Shown piece after piece: positions 34,345-45,680 of a DNA stretch of 64,000 nt (position 1 is the first letter of the stretch; every line of letters starts with the position of its first letter). The notes below the pieces were generated by a model. That model did no database searches. It was not told the DNA's origin and was given only the letters and a program-made list of their open reading frames with translations. Origin of the DNA: Riptortus pedestris. Its lineage: Eukaryota; Arthropoda; Insecta; Hemiptera; Alydidae. Location: NCBI GenBank assembly GCA_019009955.1, contig CM032232.1:136792001-136856000 (forward strand), written 5' to 3'. The position numbers and the translations under genes were made by a program.

Positions 34345-34727
34345 GTGTGATGACGTTATCAATTAAAATGTTTCCGGTGACCTCGAAAATTTATATTTTA
34401 TCTACTCCATACTCAATATTTAACCAATTCAGTCAACTCATGCTTGATATTTGTTAATGGCTGAAATGAGATCTGGAATAGAGGGGATTTAGGGAGGAGG
34501 GTTTCCAATTTACAAATATCTCTGATATTATGTGCTGGTTCAAAAATGTCACGAAACCAATCTTGTTATGATGATCTACAGTTGTTACCCTATAAATTTT
34601 TTTCGTAACTCAGATATTAAGCGATCATCCTCCACTTCTACACATCGGCTTCCACATAGAAATAGAGATTATGTAGTGAGATAAGATCACAAATGTGTTA
34701 TTCCAGCACTTGGGAAATCTGCTTAGC
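34345..34727 (-). mobile_element. Helitron-like element, partial and diverged
   Basis: Contains TTAATGGCTGAAATGAGATC, TACAAATATCTCTGATATTA and the subterminal CTTGGGAAATCTGCTTAG near 34710-34727, in reverse orientation. The palindromic half is missing. Confidence 0.65.
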
Positions 34728-35143
34728 TCTTTAGTGCTAAATTTAGTTGAATTGTTATAATTGCTTACTAAACAGCTTCTGAATTGAGTAGCTTATATAC
34801 CATCTGCAATAAAGACTTCTTAAATATTATTGATAGTTTTCATCACGGGATGGTCCTTGAGATTCCTTCAAATATCAAAAACCATACATTTATTTACAAC
34901 TACTTTATTAGAATATGCACTGTACTATTAGCAATTATTTGCCATAGTTTCGTGTCGCCTTTACTCACGTGCGAGCCCTGCTATGGCATTTTCTTCCGTG
35001 CAAATAATGAGGAAGAAAATCAAAACTTCATGTTAGTGAACCGCTAAAAGTTCCACTTCATTAAATATAGAGAAACGCTCCTTCACCTTGTGACATGAAA
35101 CTGATTCAATCTCTAATAGGAAAGTAGGAGAATGTTAAAAAGC

Positions 35144-35190
35144 ACCGTCACTCGCGGACTGCGTAAACTTAGCAGATTTCCCGTGAGCTC
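35144..35190 (+). mobile_element. Helitron-like terminal fragment
   Basis: ACCGTCACTCGCGGACTGCG and TTAGCAGATTTCCCGTGAGC: only about 45 bp of the TCC end. Confidence 0.65.
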
Positions 35191-35990
35191 GTTGAACGCT
35201 CCGAAGATTTTAACTCGCCAACTGCACTAGATTTACCCCTTTGTACAATGTTTTTGAAGGTGGCTTTCACAATAATATGCGCGTGTTCAAACAAAATTTT
35301 ATTTAAACAATTTATAATAAACATATATCATCTTTAACACAATTAAATATGTTGAATGCTTGTCAACTTTGATAAATTGGATCTAAGTATATTCCGTTGC
35401 TTCACTTCAGGGGAGGTAAGTTTATCACTCCACCTCAAGTTACTACGAGTATTTTCGGCAAAAATGTCTAAAATTGTATTTACCCTACCCAGGAATTGCC
35501 CTAGACGGCGTGTTCCGCTACCAGGTGACTTCCAGGACGTCTAGGGCAAATGTAGCAAGGCTGGATGCACTGTGAGTCAGTGAGAAAGTTGTAGCGTAAG
35601 GAGCTGCGTCCTTAGCGGAGAGATGCACTGGACTGACTGCTCCTAGCGGGAGAAACAGCCCAACCCATGAGGTTCAAGAAGTGACTTATATCCGATGGGG
35701 TGACTTGATCGGATTCTAAGTCCCGCAACAATGCAAACAGGAATCGAAATACAAGCTGGATATGATATGAGGTGACTAGTGACCCATTAATTCAAAGTGA
35801 AAATCGTATTTAGAAAGGCACGGCCTTCCCCCGACCGATTTGAACGAAAATTATTTAGTGTTTAGTACCTAATGAAAAACCAACTCTGTTAAAGCGAGAG
35901 AACGTACCTCTCAAACGTTCGTCTAAGAAAAAAAAAAGAAAGTTTGACAGAAAGTCTTGAGTTGTTCCCAAGGCATCTATTTCACGGAGT
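35191..35990. other. intron with a less AT-rich unassigned block
   Basis: A small inverted repeat (TGCCCTAGACG at 35499-35509 and CGTCTAGGGCA at 35538-35548) starts a less AT-rich block up to about 35860. No product recognised. Possibly a retroelement leader. Confidence 0.35.
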
Positions 35991-35992
35991 CC

Positions 35993-36058
35993 CCCGTGGC
36001 TCAGTTGATGGTGCTTTCTTTTTGTGAACGGAAATCTCGGGATCGAATCTGGCCGGAT
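35993..36058 (+). other. tRNA-like sequence followed by T-run
   Basis: CCCGTGGCTCAGTTGATGGT (A-box-like) and CTCGGGATCGAATCTGGCCG (B-box-like) at near-tRNA spacing, followed by TTTTTTTTT at 36065, a possible polymerase III terminator. The arms do not form a clean cloverleaf by eye, so a tRNA pseudogene or SINE head is likeliest. Confidence 0.45.
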
Positions 36059-36179
36059 CAGCTATTTTTTTTTCTCTGGATTTTATTTTTTGCTTTCAGG
36101 GCGTTTATTTAATATTAGTAATAAAACATAAAGTTAAATTATAAATATTTTCTTATAACAATTACATTTTTGTTAATGT

Positions 36180-36450
36180 ACGCTGAATTGGACGCTTAAT
36201 GCATGAAATCGAACAACTGCTAAGGATAAGGGAAAATTCAAAATATCTTCGTTTTTATGAGTCGGCTCAAAAATTCACACATAGTCAATATAATTGAAAA
36301 TTTAATTTTCTATAAATTATGTCCTATACACATTTTTTCTAACTCGGATATTAACAGAGATATATGTACTTTTTAATTTCCAGTTTTCACAAAACACCAA
36401 CTTTTAATCATCGCAAGGTAGCAATCAGCGAATATAACACGTTTCCCACT
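36180..36450 (-). mobile_element. Helitron-like fragment, diverged
   Basis: AATTCAAAATATCTTCGTTT and TAACTCGGATATTAACAGAG follow the family body in reverse; it ends at CGTTTCCCAC. No ends or microsatellite. Confidence 0.5.
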
Positions 36451-36815
36451 ACATATGAAGAGGGCAAGAGAGAAGATAAGTTTATTTACAAATAATATTA
36501 TTAGGAAATTACAGTCCTCAATCTTGTGAGAATGTTACATACATTTGATGAATTTATCATTCATGTGCATGATGTTTATTTTTCCATCATATATTAGGTA
36601 AGGCAATATAATTCTAACCTTTCATCTTTCGCTTATTGACCAAGGGCATAGTTTATCGTCCATTGCCCTTCCGCAAACATTATTTAGTAAAACGTTGCGT
36701 AGTTTTTTCCCTAATCGGTCGTAACGATTCATCAGAGGCAGGCAAATTATTTTGCGTCGAATTTAATATTTTATGAGAAAAAGTCAATGACTCCGGAATT
36801 GCGGAAGTGACTGGG
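36451..36815. other. intron, nothing recognised
   Basis: No repeat or open frame that I can support. Confidence 0.35.
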
Positions 36816-36820
36816 AGTAA

Positions 36821-37004
36821 ATCGATAGCTGGACATTGGAGGAGATGAGCAAAGGTCAGCGCCCCCTGGCGGTCACTACCTCCGCATCGAATAGCCTTGC
36901 TACTATCGATTCTACTCTTATCACTACAATACTATCGATTGTTCACTTATCTCGGCATCGCTGTACCCTCTAAAAATACCCAAAGCCAAATGAATATGTC
37001 GATA
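36821..37004. promoter_or_regulatory. possible insulator or promoter: CTCF-like site with CGAT cluster
   Basis: CAGCGCCCCCTGGCGG (36857-36872) matches the reverse complement of the CTCF core CCAGGGGGCGCTG. Around it lie ATCGATA (36821), TATCGAT (36904 and 36933) and GTCGATAG (36998), resembling DREF/BEAF-type sites, which in Drosophila cluster with CTCF at insulators and housekeeping promoters. It lies in intron 1 of the CCDC66-like gene. The function is inferred from motifs only. Confidence 0.35.
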
Positions 37005-37186
37005 GAACCCCTAGCTAAGGTCTTCCTTTAATGACCAATTATAGTAAAGGCCATTCTGTCCTCAGTTTTCAAAGTCATTTTTAACAGAACAGAGGTGGAG
37101 GAGGGGAAAATCGAAATTTCTTCGTTATTTGTCAAAGTCCCTTCCTAGGAGATGTCGGAAAAGTATCTTTATTGTTAAAATTAGGT

Positions 37187-37290
37187 TTATATTTTGTCTT
37201 TTTCACTCTAGTTTCTCCGTTGGTAGCATTCCAGGTGATTTCTACCCCTTGTGGTATAGTAAAAATAGTTTTTTTTTTTGTCTAGAACTA
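37187..37290 (+). repeat. 104-bp direct repeat, left copy
   Basis: Begins TTTTGTCTTTTTCACTCTAG; matches 37919-38025 with about 10-15% differences. The two copies flank the Helitron-like element 37293-37917. Confidence 0.85.
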
Positions 37291-37292
37291 GT

Positions 37293-37403
37293 CCTTAAGG
37301 GATTCAGCTATTGAGGTTGTACTCATGACGCGATTTCCGAAATATTTCTTCAAAAGTCCATCGATCCTACCCAGGAGATGACGAAAATGAGGTCCGTTCA
37401 AAG

Positions 37404-37455
<52 letters not shown>

Positions 37456-37917
37456 CTGTTAGCACTCTAGCGGCCGCATTTTTTTTTTGATTAATCGTCA
37501 CCAAACTCGGTATTTAATTGTTTTATGTAAAAATAATGATCAATTTAGTTAAAGGCTGAAATCTGACCAGTGAGAGGGGGGTTTAGAGGGGGGAGATCGA
37601 AAATTCGAAATATCTCCGTTACTATACGTCTGATCGAACAATTGTATAGAATCAATCTTATAGCAAATTAAATTTACTATAAATAATGTTGTATTCATTT
37701 ATTCTCTATCTTGAATATTAACCAAGAGATTTGGATTTTTTTAAAGTGTGGGGGGGGGGGTAACGGACAAGATGATCGAGTATGGTCGGTTCTATTTTTT
37801 TCTTCCGAAAGCTAGTTCGGTCGTTTCCGTAACTGTTCGGCTCTAGTATGGAGATTTCTCTATTGTATAACTTCACCGTGGGAAATCTGCTTAGTTTACG
37901 CTGCCCCTGCGTGACAG
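37293..37917 (-). mobile_element. Helitron-like element, near complete
   Basis: Reverse orientation: remnant palindrome CTTAAGGGATTCAGCTATTG, the conserved body with (TA)n at 37405-37450, GCTAGTTCGGTCGTTTCCGT, and end GCTGCCCCTGCGTGACAG. A G-run of 12 lies at 37750-37761. Confidence 0.88.
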
Positions 37918-37918
37918 C

Positions 37919-38025
37919 CTTTTGTCTTCTTCACTCTAGTTTTTCCGTTGGTAGCATTAATGGTGATTTCCACCCCATTGTGGCTTAGTAAAAATAGTTT
38001 CTTCTTTTCATCTAGTACCTAGTTT
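37919..38025 (+). repeat. 104-bp direct repeat, right copy
   Basis: TTTTGTCTTCTTCACTCTAG onward; see the left copy at 37187. Confidence 0.85.
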
Positions 38026-38592
38026 GTTTTTATTCTGATCGTTCTGTTGTTTTTATCTTTATGACGTCGCTCAGGGATTTTTATATTTGTTGGATGATAA
38101 TTAGTTATTTTTTTATGGTTTTCTGTTTCGTCAGCAGTAACTGATTATGAAGCTTGGTCTCTGAAAGTGAACTTGGCGTATATTAAAGTATTTGTAGAGG
38201 AAAAAACGATTTCATTGATCCTGGTCAATTTGGTTCCTCTACCGTCCAGCATCTCGGGAGAAAATTAATCCGTTCAAAGTTTTATATATATATATATAAT
38301 TTTGGCTGGCTTTACATGCCTTGGAGATCTTTAGCCGCCATTACCATTCTCCTCCACCTCTGGCTTTCCAGTGAAGCTCTGTAGTGTCTTTCTTCACTCC
38401 GTCAAACCATCTCACCTTTTTTCCCCCACTACACTCGCATTCATTGTCTTGTATAAGGACTCAGTAGAGTTGCTTCTTGCCCCGCCCTTGTAACCTCTTG
38501 GCTTTTATTCCATGTGAAATCTATAGTTTCAGATGCAATCTCTTCTAATGTCTTTCTTCTCCAGGTTCAAAAGACACCACCCCACTTTGAAC
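38026..38592. other. intron with a microsatellite-centred Helitron remnant
   Basis: CCGTTCAAAGTTTTATATAT at 38270-38289 is the sequence beside the Helitron-like microsatellite in reverse orientation; only about 30 bp remain. The less AT-rich sequence after 38300 may be the 3' part of the LINE to its right. Confidence 0.45.
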
Positions 38593-39290
38593 CTATTGTG
38601 GCTGTATTGTATTGTGGACGCTGAAGCCTTTCCAATCTGTCCTCACAACGATATATGAGTACAGGATTGATAATGGGCTTCTAGTTTCAGGGCTTGTATG
38701 ATTTCCCTTGATCTTAAGACTCGAGAAAGCGCGGTTGGCAGTAGTTATCCTTTGGTTGATTACAGTAAACTGGTCTTTGATAGAGTTTACTGTAGCTCGA
38801 AGGTATTTGAAGCTTTCTACTTTTGACAAGGATAGTTCATCTACACTCAAGCTGCTTTCTAGATGAAGGTTACGGCTCACTATCATGTACTTTGGTTTAT
38901 TTGCAAGCCTACCTCATTTGCCGCTGATATCAACGAACCGGTGAGAGACAGGATATCCCCTTTCTTGCTCCCAAGGACAGCTACATCAACGGCGAGGAAT
39001 TTGTGCATCTTGCCTACACGTGCTTCCTCATTTTCCGTGGAAGCTTCACGTATTACCTTCTCCAAGGCTAGGTTGAACAGCATTGGAGATAAGGAGTCAC
39101 CTTGTCTCAATCCTGACTTAACATCGAATGCATCAGTCTTCTCCGTTTGAACCGACACCCGACAGCTGAAGCCATTGTGCCAATGTGATGCACGCCCTTG
39201 TCAATCTGACATGTTTCCCTGGAAATGCCAGTTCCTTCATTATTTTCCAAAGACAGATTTCATCAACTGAATCAAAATCTGCTTTGAAGT
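38593..39290 (-). pseudogene. LINE reverse transcriptase fragment, active site lost
   Basis: Read on the minus strand: DFKADFDSVDEICLWKIMKE (RT block A region), GLRQGDSLSPMLFNLALEKV (block B), then KFLAVDVAVLG where the catalytic AYADD-type motif should be, so two of its residues have changed. It continues through LISAANEVGLQIN and KVESFKYLRATVNSI. There are at least two frame changes. Its 5' end stops at a (CA/TA)n tract belonging to the Helitron-like copy 39290-40020. Confidence 0.88.
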
Positions 39291-39293
39291 CTA

Positions 39294-39325
<32 letters not shown>

Positions 39326-40020
39326 CTCGTCTGTTGCCGTTCTAGCGGTCGCAATTTTTGTTTAATCATTACCAAACGTCGACGTCGGTGTTTTATGTAA
39401 AAAGAAAGACCAAGAAATCGGGCTAGGGAGAGAGGCGGTTCAGATGGGAGGACTTTGAAATATCTTTGTTAGAAATTGTTGCTATTGCACATTCAATTGA
39501 TTATATACGTTGTTGTATACATATTTTTTTCTATCATGAATATTAGCAGAGAGTTTTGAATTTTTTAGTTTTCAGCCTTTAGTAAACACCCAGTCCTGCT
39601 AATAACATATTAACAAGCTGTTATATCATGAAACACTTTATTCTAATCTTAAATACCAAGTATTCTTTACAGGAGACCTACATTATCCGAGATACCTTCA
39701 AATTCGTTGCGTAATGACGTCATCGATTAAGATTTTAGACTTGATCTATACCATACTCGGTATTTGACTTTTTCAGACAAAACTGAAGATGCTATTTGTT
39801 ATTGACTGAAGTAGGTCCAGGAATAGAGATGGTTTATTTTGGTTTGCAGCCTTTAGTAAACCCCACCCCCTCCACTTTTGGTCATCTCACGTTAACAATA
39901 TGCACATACATCATGAAAGGTCTTATCCAAAGATTAAATACCAAATATTGTTTTCAGAATACCTCTTTCAAGTCGCCATCAATCACCACGTCGGAAATAT
40001 ACTTAGTTTTCAAATAGTTG
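39290..40020 (-). mobile_element. Helitron-like element, long subfamily, truncated at microsatellite
   Basis: Starts in the (TG)(TA)n tract (39294-39324), then TTCTAGCGGTCGCAATTTTT, and the extended body with two AAACCCC / TAACAA modules (near 39590 and 39855) like the copy at 19913. The TCC end is not visible. Confidence 0.75.
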
Positions 40021-40403
40021 AAATTTATCGAAATGGTTTTATATGTAAGGAAACATAATTCCATCCAGAGGAAAAAGAAATAGCTTAATAAACTGAAATT
40101 GTTATCAGCAATTGGCACCAAGAGTGCAAATTATAAGCTATTATTTCAATATCTTGCGTGTCTGCCATTTTATCAGATTGATCAATAAGTCCTTTATTGA
40201 ATCAGAGGTCAATGTTTGAAATAAATGTATTTAACATTTTTTTCCCTCGCCTTATTTGAACTGTGAATTTAACAAGCTTTAATATGGATAATATTTAATA
40301 ATTTATAGTTGTTAGAATATAAAATCTGAAAATATAAATCTCCTTGTATTTTATGTATTTTCAAGAAAAGTGGTGCAAGTCGAGGTTCATTTAATTTAAT
40401 TTT
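40021..40403. other. AT-rich intron, nothing recognised
   Basis: No feature supported. Confidence 0.4.
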
Positions 40404-40880
40404 TAAGTCCGTCAGTCTGGTTCAGCAAAAATTAGGTTGATTTTTCTAAGTTCTGGAATGGCGATGTTCAAATTCGAATTTATAATTATACACTAATAAG
40501 AAGCCTACGTGACCTCAACATCAAATTTAGGAGTTCGTCGTGAGATGGTTAGTGATAGCAATTGCTGATAAGTGAAAATCGAATGAATATAAGTTGGTTG
40601 ATTAACAGGAGGTTGAAAATACAAAATACAAATTCTCTGATTCACCTCAAATTGTAATCAGAAAAAGGATACAATACAAAAGTTTTAAGGGCATTAAATG
40701 CTTAAAGTGATCAATTATTTAACATTTTACATCCAAATTCAAAATTTCGGAGACTGAATTTTTAAATTGTCTTGTAACCTCCACGTGGTCAAATTTCAGT
40801 GGTTAATGAACTTGTTCTTTAGTTTAATGTAGAACTTTTAAATATCGTTTTAGGAATTTCAAACAAAAATTGACATTAAC

Positions 40881-40944
<64 letters not shown>

Positions 40945-40952
40945 GTAACCTC
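40404..40952 (+). mobile_element. Helitron-like element, very diverged, left half
   Basis: AGTCCGTCAGTCTGGTTCAG start, C-poor body, AATTTCAGTGGTTAATGAAC near 40794, then (TA)n at 40885-40939. It is interrupted in the microsatellite by the second Helitron-like family (40953-42506) and seems to resume at 42507. Confidence 0.6.
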
Positions 40953-41074
40953 TGTCTGTACATTGATTTTTTCTCGAAATTTCAAGAAACATTTTCGTTT
41001 CACATGTCATAAACACCATAACTGCATTTTGTTTCTTTCGTGTATGTTTGTTTGATTGTTTGCTACCCTTTCAC

Positions 41075-41925
41075 GCATATACGGCTGAGCCGAGTTTCAT
41101 AAAACTTGGTATGTATATTACTACTAACTCAACTTAGACTTTAGGCTATATTAATTTTCTCTGAGACAAACAAAGAGTGGGGGTTATAAGGGAGGCCTGA
41201 AATTAAAAATAGCGGTATTTCGTTTTCTACTGGTTTTTCAGCAAATATGCACATAACAAAAGTGGTTTATTTTGTTATTTAGATTAACTTTTGTTATATA
41301 CACTTTCGTCGTATACCGAAGTATACATGTGTTAAGCGCTAAAAATGATAGCGGAAGTGCTCAATTTTATTTGGCACAAAAGACTCAACCGAACTAAATA
41401 AAACTAGGTATGCATATTAGCACTAACGCCTTCATTATAATAAGCCATAACAACATTTCTAGGGACGGGCAGGAGTGGGGGTTGTAAGAAGGCCTGAATT
41501 TAAAAATAGCGGTATTTCGTTTTCTATTCGTTTTTCTCCAAATATGCACCTGACAAAAGTAGTTTATTTTGTTATTTAGAGTAAGTTTGTTATATTCAAT
41601 TTTGTCGGAGAACAAAGTATAAATGAGATATACACTAAAAACTAAAACGGGGGCAAACAATTTTATTGGGCACTAACGACGGAACCGAACTTAACAACAC
41701 TCGGAATATGAATTAGTTTTAATTCTTCCATGACTATAAGCTATATTACAAATTCTAGGTTCGAACGGGAGTGGGGGTTATAAACGAGGCTTCAAATGAA
41801 AATTCGCGGTATTTCATTTTATATTTGTTTTTCGGCAAACGTGCACTTTACAAAAGTTGTTTACTTTGTTATTTAGAGTACCTTTGGTGTTATACACTTT
41901 TTTGGTAACAAGTAATTTACGTAGA
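41075..41925. repeat. tandem array, about 300 bp x 3, diverged
   Basis: Each unit carries an ATT-rich start, GGAGTGGGGGTTATAA, GCGGTATTTCGTTTTCTA and TTATTTTGTTATTTAGA in the same order. Confidence 0.85.
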
Positions 41926-41974
41926 AATTTTGATATGCTCAAAAATCATTTTTAATATGAACTATAGGTTTTTT

Positions 41975-42085
41975 ATATTTATTTACGTCCAATTTATGCT
42001 ACTATGGCTAATTGGGACGGGCTATCTACAGGGAACCACCCTTTACTAGCCAGGATGGAACTAAGGACTGTAGGTATTTAAGTAA
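41975..42085 (-). mobile_element. SINE tail fragment
   Basis: TTTATTTACGTCCAATTTAT and GACGGGCTATCTACAGGGAA, then GCCAGGATGGAACTAAGGAC. Confidence 0.7.
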
Positions 42086-42506
42086 AGATATGTTGATAAC
42101 ACTCAAGCGTGAGCGGAAGTTGTCGGTAGGTTATCACAGTTAATTGTATTAACTAATTTCCTGTGAAATGTATTTTTTTCCTACTCTCATTTACTATTAT
42201 ACATATTATGTTATGCTCGGATTGGTTTTTGACAGGAAATATGTATATGTTAGATGAATTTAATTATATTTAATGCCAATGAATTATTCATGGTTTGTCA
42301 AAGAGTGGAGAGGGATTGTTTAGGGACTAATTTTCATTTATTCTTCAAAATTAAAATTTATATTCTATGTCCACTACCAGACCCTTACGGGAAAACCATT
42401 ATCCCAGGCGGGAAGTGTAGTTGTACACATTTTAGCCTTGCCAAATAAAAAATACCATCAACATTCAGACTCTAATGATTCCCGAGCGAAGCCGGGTACC
42501 TTGGCT

Positions 42507-42507
42507 A

Positions 42508-42554
<47 letters not shown>

Positions 42555-42740
42555 AATAGTGTAGAGGTCGCAATTTTTGTTTGAAGGTTACCAAAGTCAA
42601 TATTTAAACGTGCAATGTAATTTTGAAGAACATTCATTTTTGCCATCTCCTAAGTAGTACCGATGGACATTTGAAGAAATTGTTATGAAACTCGCTTGTC
42701 GATGAACCTCGAAATCTGATTTCGCTTCAGGGGGAAGGAA
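42507..42740. mobile_element. Helitron-like fragments in mixed orientation
   Basis: (TA)n at 42512-42551, then GTAGAGGTCGCAATTTTTGT (reverse orientation), then CCGATGGACATTTGAAGAAA to a decayed GATTTCGCTTCAGGGG (forward orientation). A rearranged copy. Confidence 0.65.
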
Positions 42741-42836
42741 GTGTTTGCCTTTTCCAGAAAGTAATTCGAGTCTTCATTGGTTGATTTGGAAAATGCTAAA
42801 TTAATACCATTGACACTATGAACATTTTATAAAAAG

Positions 42837-42840
<4 letters not shown>

Positions 42841-42904
<64 letters not shown>
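42841..42904. repeat. (TA)n microsatellite
   Basis: About 32 uninterrupted TA units. Confidence 0.97.
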
Positions 42905-42907
<3 letters not shown>

Positions 42908-43202
42908 TGTATATATTAGCATTTTCCCTACAACCTATGCATCGAGAAGAAAAAAACGAAAATGAGGAGGTACGTTGTCTTATTGTGGAAGCATAAACTA
43001 AGGGTCTGTAGTTCCGGTAGGGATGGGGAGAAGTGTTCTTCATTATTCATGAATTTTTATGAAACACATTATATTCTAATTGACTTTCATTTTGGAGATA
43101 CAAGCTACAATTTATGAATATCTTCTCGACACGCTGCCTTTTGAAGTACTATCATCAACTTTCTTTTAGCAGAAGTCCATAAAGGAAAAAATCTGTTTGT
43201 GT

Positions 43203-43318
<116 letters not shown>

Positions 43319-43324
43319 GTAACA

Positions 43325-43640
43325 TCTGCCTTTACATTGATTTTTTTCTTTCAACACGTCAGGATACTGTATCGTATCACATGGAATTGAAACGATATGA
43401 ACAATGTTTGGCTTTGGTGTCTGTTTATTTGTTTGTTTTTGATTACATTTTCAAGCCTAAACTACTGAACCAAATTTCATTAAACTTGATAATTGTGTTA
43501 CTATTAACCCATCAGAGACTTCAGGATACACTAATATTTTCAGAAACGAACAAGAGTGGGGATTATAAGGGAGTGGTGATATGAAACACCCCCAAAATAT
43601 CGTTTGCTATTTGCTTTTCTGCAAATAGGGGAGTTTAAAT
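43325..43640 (+). mobile_element. second Helitron-like family, truncated copy
   Basis: Starts TCTGCCTTTACATTGATTTT, matching the start at 40953, and continues through GAGTGGGGATTATAAGGGAG; no 3' end. Confidence 0.7.
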
Positions 43641-43979
43641 AAAGAGATTTAATCGAAGATATGATTTTTAAAAAAAAAATTATATTTTCTGGTTACAACC
43701 TAACAACAGTAGTGGGGATGACCAGCCTGAAGAAGGGAACCAAAGAGTTGCCGAAAATTAGTTTTTATAAGACCGCTGGTACAGAAAGCCAGTCCAAGTC
43801 AGAAGAACAGGTCTCCCAGCCAGAAAATCTATGAAATTATATAAATCTAATAACCTTTTGTATGCTCCATAGTTCTCTACATCAATCCTCCGATTGGGCA
43901 ACATTTTCTAGAGTAATGGCGAACGAAATTAATATATATACATATAAATATATATATATATATATATATAAATATATAT

Positions 43980-44030
<51 letters not shown>

Positions 44031-44274
44031 TATATATATATTTATATATATATATATATTCTACATTCCACAATTTGTAACAGGACATGGTACACTAAAT
44101 TCTGACTACCAACGATTCGACATAAAAGACAACAATACTTGCCCCTGTGATTACACAACTCCACAAACATGTCATCACAATATACGATTGCATTCTATTG
44201 ACCAACGAACGACAAAAACTAAAACAAGAGATTGAATTGGAAGAAGACGAATAAGTTAGAATTACGATATATAT

Positions 44275-44345
<71 letters not shown>

Positions 44346-44756
44346 CAAACAAACAAAATAAGCTGCCCTCTTTTGGAGGGTACCTGTATGGTCAGCCTCC
44401 TAATCTGCCAATTTCTTGGTAATAATGTTTTGTTTTTTAATTCCTTTTAAATTGTAAATGTAAATTTGGAATAAATTGAATGTGGGCAAATTAAGAGGGT
44501 ATCTCAGGTGAGAGTGCAGCTTAACCTTTTCATCTTTATTTTTTATATAAATAGTGATTGACGATTCATATAGATAATTTTAGTATAAGCGTTGATAACT
44601 CCTTCAAATCATCTTTTGTCAGCCCGTGCTCCATCAATGTCTTCACCGTTTTTTGATGGAGGACTCCGTCCTGTCTTGTATTTGGTATTTTTTTGAGAAA
44701 TAGGGGCAGCATGGTTCATATATAGATTTCTTCACTTGGTCCACCTCGTCTGCTTG

Positions 44757-44810
<54 letters not shown>

Positions 44811-45358
44811 AAACTATATACGGGACCAACACGCTTAATCAATTTAATCATAATTTTGTAAATGCCAAAATAAGGCTAGTATTGGTTAAAATCTAAACTC
44901 AGCTGTAAGCTAAGTCACAGGTCAAAAATTACAAAATTTATTCAAAAGACAATTGTGGGTTTTTATTCAATGTTGGTTCTTATATATCTGCTACACCATA
45001 ACATAGAAACTCTTTTAAATAAATGTATATATTACAGAATCCTAAATATTTTTTTTCTGCTCGAGAAAATTTAATAATGGCGAATATAGGTTCCAATGTC
45101 CTTGGAAATGTCATTGTTCCTAATCTTTATTATCTAAATATAGATATTTGGCATCCCGTTATTACGGCGGCTGACTGTCTAATCAATTACACGATTCACT
45201 ATTTATCTTATCGTTTATTCATAATTTAATAAAATATGTATGTGGCTCATAGCAAACAAGGAGGTATGAAAAGATATATCTTAACCTATGAGACTCCATC
45301 TGGCTAATGGGTTATTTTAAAACGTCATACGACCCTGTAATATTTATATATGCTGCTC
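43641..45358. other. AT-rich intron with three TA microsatellites
   Basis: (TA)n-rich tracts at about 43933-44059, 44263-44341 (preceded by CA units) and 44758-44809. Open frames across them (Ile/Tyr repeats) are artefacts. No gene. Confidence 0.7.
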
Positions 45359-45680
45359 TTAGCAGACTACCCTTATAGGAAATCGCTATTGAGGTTAAAC
45401 TTAAGACTAGATTTTCGAATATGTTCTTCAAATATCCATCGATTCTACCCAGGAGGTGAAGACAATGAGGTCGAAATATCTCCGTTATTACGTTGGATCG
45501 AAATAATGTATAGAACCAGTCTTATAGAAAATTTAATTTCTTAAAAACGTTTTATTTGCAGTTAGAATATTAACCGAGGTATTTTATTTTTCAGCCTTTG
45601 TTAAACCCCCCACCTACTATAACTCATCACATGTTAGCAATTTATCATGAAACGTCTTATTTCTAGCTTAAATGCCAAAT
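45359..45680 (-). mobile_element. Helitron-like element without microsatellite
   Basis: TTAGCAGACTACCCTTATAG start, CCATCGATTCTACCCAGGAG, then straight to CGAAATATCTCCGTTATTAC, so the microsatellite and nearby blocks are cleanly deleted. The TCC end may survive as TCCGTCACGCCGC at 45851. Confidence 0.75.

Larger units (their letters stand above)
40953..42506 (+). mobile_element. second Helitron-like family, long copy
   Basis: Starts TCTGTCTGTACATTGATTTT (5' TC) and ends with a short hairpin and CTAG: CCCGAGCGAAGCCGGGTACC then TTGGCTAG, followed by T. These are Helitron hallmarks (5' TC, 3' hairpin, CTRR). The interior has three tandem modules of about 300 bp (near 41075, 41381 and 41671) around the motif GAGTGGGGGTTATAAG. 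It has an inserted reverse SINE tail at 41985-42085 and encodes no Rep/helicase, so it is non-autonomous. A truncated relative lies at 43325. Confidence 0.75.

Noticed and set aside
35993..36058. Functional tRNA gene
   Set aside because: A and B boxes are present but I cannot fold an acceptor stem and anticodon arm; reported only as tRNA-like.
43882..44352. Ile/Tyr-rich open frames
   Set aside because: Translations of (TA)n tracts.
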